Origin: Croceicoccus sediminis
Lineage (GTDB): Bacteria > Pseudomonadota > Alphaproteobacteria > Sphingomonadales > Sphingomonadaceae
Reading direction: 5' to 3'
Length of the DNA stretch: 64,000 nucleotides
Assembly: GCF_007570835.1 (NCBI RefSeq)
Contig: NZ_SUNC01000003.1
Coordinates: 310,001-374,000 of the forward strand
Positions 57,273-64,000 of this stretch are shown here, piece by piece. The notes under the pieces are model-generated. The model was not told the origin of the DNA and searched no databases. It worked only from the letters and a program-made list of their open reading frames with translations. The first letter of the stretch is position 1; each line of letters opens with the position of its first letter. The translations under genes were made by a program, and so were the position numbers.

Positions 57273-57689
57273 ATGATCCTTCCCAATGCCCTGCCTGCAT
57301 CGCTTCTCGTCGCCATCGGCGGCGGAACCGGTGCCTTGCTGCGCTTTCATCTCGGACGCGTGGTGGGCAAGCTGTTCCCGCTCGCGGCCACCGCCTTCCC
57401 GTGGGCGACGCTGGCGGCCAATGTCGCCGGTTCGCTGCTCATGGGCCTCCTGGCCGGCTGGCTGGCCCGTCACGGCGCCGACAAGAGCATTGGCGCAGAA
57501 GGATGGCGCCTGCTGCTGGGCGTGGGCCTTCTGGGCGGGTTCACTACTTTTTCCTCGTTCAGCCTCGAACTCGTGCTCCTTTGGGAACGCGGCGCACCGG
57601 GCCTTGCTTTTACCTATGCGCTTGTCTCGCTGGCCGCGGGCGTAGCCGGTCTTTTCCTCGGCCTTACAATTATGAGAGTCGCCGCATGA
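57273..57689 (+). CDS. crcB: CrcB/Fluc fluoride ion channel
   Basis: Four-helix dimeric fluoride exporter, 138 residues. Family motifs: GGGTGALLRF, NVAGSLLMGLL and GLLGGFTTFSSFSLE. A TAGGGA site precedes the ATG. I looked for a fluoride riboswitch upstream and see no conserved GATGG element; a -10-like TATAAC is at 57217. The stop overlaps the next gene by 4 bases. Confidence 0.94.
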   Translation: MILPNALPASLLVAIGGGTGALLRFHLGRVVGKLFPLAATAFPWATLAANVAGSLLMGLLAGWLARHGADKSIGAEGWRLLLGVGLLGGFTTFSSFSLELVLLWERGAPGLAFTYALVSLAAGVAGLFLGLTIMRVAA

Positions 57690-58942
57690 GCGATAACGAA
57701 ACCGAAGTCCGCCAGTTCATCGTCGGTCGTGACGATGATGGTGTGCGCCTCGACCGCTGGTTCAAGCGGCACTTGCCGCAGATCGGCTTTGCCACGATCA
57801 GCCGCTGGGCCCGCACCGGACAGATTCGCGTCGACGGCAAACGGGTAAAGCCCGAAGACCGGCTCGAACCCGGACAGCAGATCCGCGTGCCCCCCGGCGG
57901 GGCCGCCCCGTCCAAGGGCCCGCGCCAGCGCGTACCCCTGACCGAGGAAGAGCTGGAGCAGGCCGACGCCATGCTGCTCCACCGCGACCGTGCTGCCATC
58001 GTGCTGAACAAGCCGCCGGGCCTTGCCACGCAAGGCGGCACGGGGACGAGCGTGCACGTCGACCGCCTGCTCGACGCCTACGTCAATTCCGAACGCGATC
58101 CGCGCCCGCGCCTCGTCCACCGGCTGGACAAGGATACCTCGGGCGTCCTGCTAACCGCAGCGACACCGGGCAGCGCGGCGTTCTTTTCCAAGCGATTCTC
58201 GGGCCGGTCGGCCAAGAAGGTATACTGGGCGCTGGTCGTGGGCGTTCCCGACATCGCGGCGGGCACAATCGACCTGCCGCTGGCGAAACAGCCCGGCACC
58301 GGCGGTGAGAAGATGATGCCCGACGACGAGGGGCAGCCCGCCAAGACACGCTATCGCGTGGTCGACCGGGCGGGCAACCGTGCGGCATGGGTGGAACTGG
58401 AGCCGCTGACGGGCCGCACCCACCAGCTTCGCGTCCACCTCGCGGCCATCGGCCATCCCATCGTGGGCGACGGCAAGTACGGTGGGCAGGCCGCGTTCCT
58501 GACCGGATCGATCAGCCGCAAGATGCACCTGCACGCGCGCCGGTTGATCATCGACCATCCCGACGGCGTGCCGCTGGACGTGACGGCGGCCCTGCCCGAA
58601 CATTTCGCGGCCAGCATGGAACAATTGGGTTTCGACGAGGCGATGAGCGATGCGGAACCGGAAACCGGCCCGCCCCCGCCCAACCGCGAGGAAAAGAAAC
58701 AGGCCGCCAGGCGCCACGCCAAGACCGTGCGCAAGGAACGCCGGGGCGAACGCCGTTCGCGCACGACTTCGCCGCCGCGCGGCAAAGACACGGGCAAGAA
58801 GGGAACGGGCAAGCCGGGCGGTAAAAGCGCGGGTAAACCGGGCGGCAAGCCAACTGGCGCGAAATCCGGCAAGCCGGCTGCACGCGGCAAACCGGGCGGC
58901 ACCGGACCTGCCAAACGCGGTCCGGGGAAAGGGCGCAAGTGA
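57686..58942 (+). CDS. RluA-family pseudouridine synthase with S4 domain and disordered basic tail
   Basis: 418 residues. An N-terminal S4 RNA-binding domain (about 15-75) and a catalytic domain (about 100-320) with Asp148 in HRLDKDTSG. RluC/D-like for 23S rRNA; the target is not certain. From about 330 the C-terminus is a Lys/Gly/Pro-rich low-complexity tail (repeats of GKPGGK), not part of the family core. Overlaps crcB by 4 bases and the HAD gene by 4. Confidence 0.9.
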   Translation: MSDNETEVRQFIVGRDDDGVRLDRWFKRHLPQIGFATISRWARTGQIRVDGKRVKPEDRLEPGQQIRVPPGGAAPSKGPRQRVPLTEEELEQADAMLLHRDRAAIVLNKPPGLATQGGTGTSVHVDRLLDAYVNSERDPRPRLVHRLDKDTSGVLLTAATPGSAAFFSKRFSGRSAKKVYWALVVGVPDIAAGTIDLPLAKQPGTGGEKMMPDDEGQPAKTRYRVVDRAGNRAAWVELEPLTGRTHQLRVHLAAIGHPIVGDGKYGGQAAFLTGSISRKMHLHARRLIIDHPDGVPLDVTAALPEHFAASMEQLGFDEAMSDAEPETGPPPPNREEKKQAARRHAKTVRKERRGERRSRTTSPPRGKDTGKKGTGKPGGKSAGKPGGKPTGAKSGKPAARGKPGGTGPAKRGPGKGRK

Positions 58943-59595
58943 GGCGACTGGCGATCTTCGATTGTGACGGCACCCTTGTCGACGGACAGGCCAATGTCTG
59001 CGTCGCAATGGAGGAGGCCTTCGAAGCCACGGGCCGCACGCCCCCGTCCCGCCCCCTGATCCGCCGCGCGGTCGGCCTGTCGCTGCCGCAGGCGATGGCC
59101 ATGCTACTGCCCGACAGCACGGCGGAGGAACAGGACGTCCTTGCTGAACGCTATCGCCTCGCCTTTCGCAGCCACCGCGATGCGGGCAAAGTCTACGAAC
59201 CCCTGTTCGAAGGGATGGAAGACCTGCTGCGCCATCTGCACGGCACTGGCTGGACCCTGGCGGTGGCCACCGGCAAATCGGATCGCGGGCTGTACCACTG
59301 TCTTGCCGAACACGGCATTACCGACCTGTTCGCCAGCCTACAGACCGCCGACCGGCACCCCTCGAAACCGCATCCCGCGATGATCGAGCAGGTCCTGCGC
59401 GAAACCGGTCACACCGCCGAAGAGGCCGTGATGATCGGCGACACGACTTTCGACATCATCATGGGCGAAAGCGCGAAGGTCCGCACCATCGGCGTCGACT
59501 GGGGCTATCACGGCGCGGACGAACTGATCGCCAGCGGCGCGGTGGGCGTTGCCCGCGACATCGGCGAACTGCGCCGCATGCTGGAAGAGGCATGA
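58939..59595 (+). CDS. HAD-superfamily hydrolase (phosphoglycolate phosphatase-like)
   Basis: 218 residues, HAD-IA with the cap between motifs I and II. Motif I FDCDGTLVD (Asp8, Asp10), motif II VATGKSDRG, the Lys in SKPHPAM and motif IV IGDTTFDIIM. The start is GTG at 58939. A beta-PGM or Gph-type sugar-phosphate phosphatase role is inferred. Confidence 0.92.
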   Translation: MRRLAIFDCDGTLVDGQANVCVAMEEAFEATGRTPPSRPLIRRAVGLSLPQAMAMLLPDSTAEEQDVLAERYRLAFRSHRDAGKVYEPLFEGMEDLLRHLHGTGWTLAVATGKSDRGLYHCLAEHGITDLFASLQTADRHPSKPHPAMIEQVLRETGHTAEEAVMIGDTTFDIIMGESAKVRTIGVDWGYHGADELIASGAVGVARDIGELRRMLEEA

Positions 59596-59816
59596 CCCGC
59601 GAACGCGATCCCGCCGCCGCCAAGTGGGCCGCGATCCAGGCGATCCGCGTCTCGGGCGTCGTCCTGTTCATCTACGGCGTCGCCGCCGCCAACGGGAAAG
59701 CCCCGTGGTTTTCCGGCGCGCCCACCGAATGGGCATGGGCCCTTGCCCTGATCGGGGCGGGCGATGCCTTTCTGGTGCCCACTTTCCTCTCTCGCTTGTG
59801 GAGCAGCGACAGGTAA
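59592..59816 (+). CDS. small membrane protein of unknown function
   Basis: 74 residues with two likely membrane helices (AIRVSGVVLFIYGVAAANG and WAWALALIGAGDAFLVPTF). It overlaps the HAD stop and the ATP12 start. Similar small proteins sit upstream of ATP12 in related genomes. No function assigned. Confidence 0.8.
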   Translation: MTRERDPAAAKWAAIQAIRVSGVVLFIYGVAAANGKAPWFSGAPTEWAWALALIGAGDAFLVPTFLSRLWSSDR

Positions 59817-60511
59817 TGAAACGCTTCTACAAGGACGTGACCACCGCCCCGGTCGAGGGCGGATGGCAGGTCTTTCTCGACGGCCGTGCGATGAAAACAC
59901 AGGGCGGCAAGGCGCAAGTCGTTCCTGCCGAGGCGCTGGCAGAAGTGCTTGCGGCGGAATGGCGCGAACAGGGTGAGGTTATCGACCCCGCCGCATTCCC
60001 AATGCGCGACATGGTCGATTACGGCCTCGACCGCGTGGCGCAGGACCCATCAGAGGCGATCGACGCGATCATGCCCTACGGCGACACCGACACGCTTTGC
60101 TATCGCGCCGACGAAGGCGATTCGCTGCGCCAGCGTCAGGACGAAGCGTGGGAGCCGATGCTGGCCGCGGTGGAGGGTGAGCATGGCGTGACGTTCGCCC
60201 GCGCCGGCGGCGTGCTGCATGCCCCGCATCCCGAACAGACGCTGCCGAAACTTCGCGCGCATCTCGAAACGCTGGACCCGCTGACGCTGGTGGCGGTGCA
60301 GAACATGGCCGCGCTGGCCAATTCGCTCTGCGTGGCGCTGACGGCGCTAAAGCCCGATGCCGATGTCGAGGCGCTGTTCGGCCACGCCAACCTTGAAGAG
60401 GACTGGCAGGCCAAGCAGTGGGGATGGGACAACGATGCCCTTGCCCGCCGAGACGCGCGGCTGGCGGGGTTCAGGCTGGCGGCGGAACTGGCGCGGCTGT
60501 TGCGCGGCTAA
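59816..60511 (+). CDS. ATP12 family F1-ATPase assembly chaperone
   Basis: 231 residues. The ATP12 signature RFYKDVTTAPVEGGWQVFLDGR is at the start; the later AFPMRDMVDYGLDRV and DTDTLCYRAD are also conserved. In mitochondria the homologue binds the F1 alpha subunit; the bacterial protein is assumed to do the same. It overlaps the preceding gene by 1 base (TAATG). Confidence 0.92.
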   Translation: MKRFYKDVTTAPVEGGWQVFLDGRAMKTQGGKAQVVPAEALAEVLAAEWREQGEVIDPAAFPMRDMVDYGLDRVAQDPSEAIDAIMPYGDTDTLCYRADEGDSLRQRQDEAWEPMLAAVEGEHGVTFARAGGVLHAPHPEQTLPKLRAHLETLDPLTLVAVQNMAALANSLCVALTALKPDADVEALFGHANLEEDWQAKQWGWDNDALARRDARLAGFRLAAELARLLRG

Positions 60512-60515
60512 CGGT

Positions 60516-61106
60516 TCAGCCGATCACCCAGGCGGCGACTTCGCCCGCGACCGCATTGGCAGCTTCGTTCATCGCAGGGGCGACGAAAGCCGCGTCTGCC
60601 GGAAGGCCATCGACGCGGTTCACGAAACGGCGCTGACGCACCGCGCCGTCGGGCGAAACCGCGATCGCATCATAGATGATCGACACGGAGGAGGTCCGCG
60701 CATCGTAACCCGCCTCCACCAAGCGGCCATAAAGGCGCGTACGCACGGCAACGCCAGGGTCCTCTCCGCTGATGACGAGACGGCCGGTATTGGCGCGGAT
60801 CGTTTCGGCCAGCAGCCCCTGGAACAGGCGCGCAGGCCGGTCGATGTACGTCGCATCCTTGAGGTAGGCGACACCCGAATCGCTGACCTGCACCGGTACG
60901 CGGTTCACATCGAGCCGGTCCTCGACTTCCGGTTCGAACACCATGATCGCATCGGTAACCTCGCCGCCCGCGCCGGTGCCCGCAGGGGCGACGACGGTTG
61001 GCGTGAACGTGATCAGCTGTTCGGGCACCTGGTTCTTGGGTCCGATGCTGACGCAGCCTGCAAGCAGCGCGAAAAGCGCCAGCGGGGCCATGATCTTGCG
61101 GGTCAT
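60516..61106 (-). CDS. ABC transport auxiliary lipoprotein (PqiC-like)
   Basis: 196 residues. Signal ending with lipobox LAGC, then a beta-rich domain with DRPARLFQGLLAETIRANTG typical of ABC-transport auxiliary lipoproteins. Last gene of the Mla-type operon; it may bridge to the outer membrane. Start 61106 is set by a GGAGA site. Confidence 0.85.
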   Translation of the reverse strand: MTRKIMAPLALFALLAGCVSIGPKNQVPEQLITFTPTVVAPAGTGAGGEVTDAIMVFEPEVEDRLDVNRVPVQVSDSGVAYLKDATYIDRPARLFQGLLAETIRANTGRLVISGEDPGVAVRTRLYGRLVEAGYDARTSSVSIIYDAIAVSPDGAVRQRRFVNRVDGLPADAAFVAPAMNEAANAVAGEVAAWVIG

Positions 61107-61120
61107 CTGGTGGTCTCCGT

Positions 61121-62059
61121 TCACGGCTCGTAATCGGGCAGGGTCTGTCCGCCGATCAGGCCGCCTGCGCCGCTGTCATCAATCTTTTCGGTGATGTTGC
61201 GAAGCGCGCGTGTCGTGCTGCGCAAGTCGCGAATCGCGGCTTCTGCGGCAGGGATGGTGGATTCCGAAAGCTGCTGTGCTGCCGGGCGGGCATCCTTCAG
61301 CGTGCCTTCAAGCTCGTTCGCCGCGCGTTCCGCCGCCGTCAGCGTGTCGCGCATCTGGTCTGCCAGCGAAGCACCCTCGCCATTGATCAGCTGATCGGTA
61401 GAGGCCGCGACGTTCTGGAATTCGGCCAGCGTCATGTTCGCCTGCCGCAGCGTTGCCTGCAGCTCGCTCATCGTCGCCTCGACCTTGGGGGTCACGTCGG
61501 CAAGATCGCGGGTCATGCGGTTGGTGTTCGACAGGATGCCCTCGATCGATTCCTGGTTCTTGTCGGACAGGACCATCGTCAGGCGTTCGGTCAGGGTGGC
61601 CAGCCGCTCCATCAACAGCGGCGCGTTGGCCAGCAATTCGCCCAGCCCGCTTCGTTTCGTGGGAATGACGGGCACGCCCTCGGGGCCGATCTTGGTCAGA
61701 AGCGGCGCATCCTTGTCCGTCCCTTCGAGCTGTATCGTCGAGACGCCGGTAAAGCTGCCCTGGATATAGGCGGTCGTCAGCGTGGTGACCGGCACGTCGG
61801 ATTCGATCGAGATACGAACGCGCACGAACTGCGGGTCCTTTTTCCAAAGCTCGATCCGCTTCACCTGCCCCACCGGAACGCCGGAAAAAGCCACTTCCGA
61901 TCCGCGGGCAAGGCCGCTGACCGATTGTTCGAAGAAGATGTCGTATTCGGACTGCGAACCTTCGTTAAGCCGTGCGATCCAGATGATGAATGCGGCAAGG
62001 ACCGCCAGCAGCGCCAGCGTTACCGCACCCACCCAGAGATGATTTGCCCGCGTTTCCAT
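61121..62059 (-). CDS. MCE-family lipid transport protein (MlaD-like)
   Basis: 312 residues. An N-terminal helix (WVGAVTLALLAVLAAFIIWIA) is followed by an MCE domain (about 35-125: SEYDIFFEQSVSGLARGSEV to STIQLEG) and a long helical region (about 150-305) that likely forms the periplasmic tube. It works with MlaE and MlaF to move lipids between membranes. Confidence 0.92.
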   Translation of the reverse strand: METRANHLWVGAVTLALLAVLAAFIIWIARLNEGSQSEYDIFFEQSVSGLARGSEVAFSGVPVGQVKRIELWKKDPQFVRVRISIESDVPVTTLTTAYIQGSFTGVSTIQLEGTDKDAPLLTKIGPEGVPVIPTKRSGLGELLANAPLLMERLATLTERLTMVLSDKNQESIEGILSNTNRMTRDLADVTPKVEATMSELQATLRQANMTLAEFQNVAASTDQLINGEGASLADQMRDTLTAAERAANELEGTLKDARPAAQQLSESTIPAAEAAIRDLRSTTRALRNITEKIDDSGAGGLIGGQTLPDYEP

Positions 62060-62068
62060 GCGCCCGGT

Positions 62069-62956
62069 CTATGCCCCGCCCTTGTTGTCTTTGTCCATCG
62101 CGCCGCTCATCGAACGTGTATGGGTTTCCTCGGCCGCACGTCCGCGCGGGCCATTGAAGTATACCTGTATCCACGGGTGATCCAGCGCCAGAAGCTCCGG
62201 TATCGTGCCCACGGCGATCACTTTCTTGTCGGCCAGCACGGCCACCCGGTCACAGATGGCGTAAAGCGTGTCGAGATCGTGCGTGATCAGAAAAACGGTA
62301 AGTCCCAGCGTGTCGGCAAGTTCCCGGGTCAGACGGTCGAACGCCGCCGCGCCGATCGGGTCGAGACCCGCGGTCGGTTCGTCGAGGAACAGCAGTTCGG
62401 GGTCCAACGCCAGTGCGCGTGCAAGACCTGCACGCTTCTTCATGCCGCCCGAAAGCTCTGACGGATACTTGCTCGTCGCCTCTTCGGGCAGCCCCGACAG
62501 GCGCACCTTGTAACGGGCGATTTCCTGTCGCAGTTCGTCGGATATTTCGGGATAGAACTGCTTTAACGGCACTTCGACGTTTTCCGCCACGGTCAGCGTG
62601 GAGAACAGCGCCCCGCCCTGGAACAGCACGCCCCAGCGGCTGCGAATGTCGATGTCCGAGTCTTCCTCGGCATCCGTGATGGAATCGCCCAGCACCTCGA
62701 TACTGCCTTCTGACGGGATCTGCAGTCCGATGATCGAACGCATCAGGACCGACTTGCCGGTGCCCGACCCGCCGACGACGCCAAGGATCTCGCCGCGTTT
62801 CACCTTCAGCGAAAGATCCTCGTGCACGACCTGCGGACCGAAACGGTTAGTCAGCCCCTCGACCACGATGGGAAATTCGCCAGTGAATTCCGGCGGGGCC
62901 GAATGGGCCTCGCTCTCGGCCCGATCCATCAGTTCCCCGGCGCGCTGCGAACCCAT
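62069..62956 (-). CDS. ABC transporter ATPase (MlaF-like)
   Basis: About 295 residues. Walker A GGSGTGKSV, signature ELSGGMKKRAGLARALA, Walker B ELLFLDEPTAGLD and the H-loop THDL. The SGGMxKR signature is the MlaF type. The start overlaps the mlaE stop by 1 base (TGATG); an alternative ATG 9 bases upstream overlaps the stop more. Confidence 0.93.
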   Translation of the reverse strand: MGSQRAGELMDRAESEAHSAPPEFTGEFPIVVEGLTNRFGPQVVHEDLSLKVKRGEILGVVGGSGTGKSVLMRSIIGLQIPSEGSIEVLGDSITDAEEDSDIDIRSRWGVLFQGGALFSTLTVAENVEVPLKQFYPEISDELRQEIARYKVRLSGLPEEATSKYPSELSGGMKKRAGLARALALDPELLFLDEPTAGLDPIGAAAFDRLTRELADTLGLTVFLITHDLDTLYAICDRVAVLADKKVIAVGTIPELLALDHPWIQVYFNGPRGRAAEETHTRSMSGAMDKDNKGGA

Positions 62957-64000
62957 CACGCCCACCCGATTTCAGTGAAGAACACGGCGAAGAAGGCATC
63001 GAGCACGATGACCATGAAGATCGCCTGGACCACGGCCAGCGTCGTGCGAAGGCCAACTTCCTCGGCGTTTCCGGACACCTGCATGCCCTGGTAACACCCG
63101 CTCATCGCGACGATCAGTCCGAAGACCGGGGCCTTGACCAGCCCGACGTAGAGATCGGTCATCGGCACGACTTCGCGGATACGCGACAGGAAGGTCCAGA
63201 ACGGAATGTCGAGCGCAAAATTGGCGATGAATGCGCCGCCGATGATGGCGATGACCGCCGAATAGAACCCCAGAAGCGGCATCATCAAGACCGCGGCCAG
63301 GATGCGCGGGACGACGAGGCGTTCGATCGGGGAAACCCCGATGGTGCGCATCGCGTCGACCTCTTCGGTCAGCTTCATCGTACCGATCTGCGCGGCAAAG
63401 GCGCTGCCCGAACGGCCCGCGACCATGATCGCGGTCATCAGCACGCCCAGTTCGCGCAAGGTCAGGCGCCCGGTCAGGTTGATCGTGTAGATTTCCGCCC
63501 CGAACTGCTGCAGCTGCACCGCGCCCTGCTGGGCGATGACGATCCCGATGAGAAAGCTCATCAGCCCGATGATACCCAGCGACGACACGCCGACCAGTTC
63601 GATCTGGCGAATGAGGGCAAGGATCGGAAACCGGCGCGGATGACGGATCAGCGCGCCGAAAGCGAAGACGGTCGTACCCAGAAAGCCGACCATGTCCTTG
63701 ACGCCGACCAGCATGTCGCTGACCTTTGTGCCCACTGCCTCGGGCACGCGTTCCAGCAAGCGCGGGCGCGGCGGCGTGATCGCGGCGGTGTTCTCTGCCG
63801 CTTTCACTGCCTCTATCAGGCGGCCGGCCTTGTCGGTGGCGCCGGTGATCTGCGCATCCATGCGCGTGGCAGCGCGCCAGACCGTCCACGCGCCGACGGT
63901 GTCGATCCCGGAGGCATTGCCGATATCGATGGCGGCGATGTCGTCAAGTTCGCGAAGGCGCGCGTCGAGCGGGGCGATACCGGCAATCGTCAGCGGCCCG
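62956..64000 (-). CDS. MlaE-like permease with N-terminal STAS-like domain, 5' end cut by window
   Basis: The frame is open to base 64000. The permease part has six-helix MlaE features: GVLMTAIMVAGRSGSAFAAQIGTMKLTEEVDAMRTIG-type signature (here from LRELGVLM through EVDAMRTIG). Upstream, AAIDIGNASGIDTVGAWTVW resembles the STAS fold carried by MlaB; in many alphaproteobacteria it is fused to MlaE. The ATG at 63861 is internal. The N-terminus lies outside the window. Confidence 0.88.
   Translation of the reverse strand, partial: GPLTIAGIAPLDARLRELDDIAAIDIGNASGIDTVGAWTVWRAATRMDAQITGATDKAGRLIEAVKAAENTAAITPPRPRLLERVPEAVGTKVSDMLVGVKDMVGFLGTTVFAFGALIRHPRRFPILALIRQIELVGVSSLGIIGLMSFLIGIVIAQQGAVQLQQFGAEIYTINLTGRLTLRELGVLMTAIMVAGRSGSAFAAQIGTMKLTEEVDAMRTIGVSPIERLVVPRILAAVLMMPLLGFYSAVIAIIGGAFIANFALDIPFWTFLSRIREVVPMTDLYVGLVKAPVFGLIVAMSGCYQGMQVSGNAEEVGLRTTLAVVQAIFMVIVLDAFFAVFFTEIGWA

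Overview
The window is one stretch of a high-GC alphaproteobacterial chromosome, most likely from Sphingomonadales and probably near Erythrobacteraceae. This is inferred from protein style and gene neighbourhoods: tandem large TonB-dependent receptors, the order argS-SPOR-nagZ-scpA-scpB-tatABC, ispH-thrB-rnhA in one operon, Bpt transferase, an ATP12-type chaperone beside crcB and a pseudouridine synthase, and a Tad/Cpa pilus locus preceded by a CtrA-like site. It is almost entirely core chromosome. I see no rRNA, tRNA, CRISPR array, prophage, transposase or recognisable defence system.

Layout. 1-9.6 kb: truncated alkA-type glycosylase, ferredoxin, map, a lipoprotein, leucyl aminopeptidase, a MEKHL protein, an SH3-like protein coupled to argC, the nitrogen unit glnB-glnA behind a sigma-54-like promoter, and a patatin-like phospholipase. 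9.7-22 kb: a Gly/Asn-rich secreted protein with a triple repeat module, a fasciclin lipoprotein, the tamA-tamB outer-membrane assembly pair, bpt, threonine ammonia-lyase and an amidohydrolase. 22-29 kb: the minus-strand run argS-SPOR-nagZ-scpA-scpB-tatA-tatB-tatC (translation, wall recycling, chromosome condensation, Tat export). 28.8-29.1 kb is a gene-free block of repeats. 29-35 kb: a lipoprotein, ispH-thrB-rnhA, a DUF1508 protein, an FAD oxidoreductase and a lipase-like hydrolase.

34.9-42.1 kb: a Tad pilus locus (prepilin peptidase, cpaB, cpaC, cpaD, cpaE, tadB, tadC). The secretion ATPase CpaF/TadA normally found between cpaE and tadB is absent, and no pilin gene is present. 42.2-49.6 kb: a MarR-type regulator divergent from two large TonB-dependent receptors. 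49.6-57 kb: clpB, a small beta-rich protein, the gatC-gatA-gatB amidotransferase operon, a membrane-anchored FKBP and rpsU. 57-64 kb: crcB, a pseudouridine synthase, a HAD phosphatase, a small membrane protein and ATP12; then, on the minus strand, an Mla-type lipid-transport operon (mlaE with a STAS-like N-terminus cut by the window end, mlaF, mlaD and an auxiliary lipoprotein).

No clearly new multi-gene system is visible. The most useful leads are: a 24-bp promoter-embedded element shared by marR and clpB; the Tad locus without its motor and with a CtrA-like site; an orphan SH3-like domain where a C40 peptidase would be expected; two mutually exclusive hairpins over the ribosome-binding site of the second receptor; a hairpin covering the map start codon; and a four-copy repeat block after argS. 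Starts were chosen from ribosome-binding sites, signal peptides and overlaps; several remain uncertain and are marked as such.
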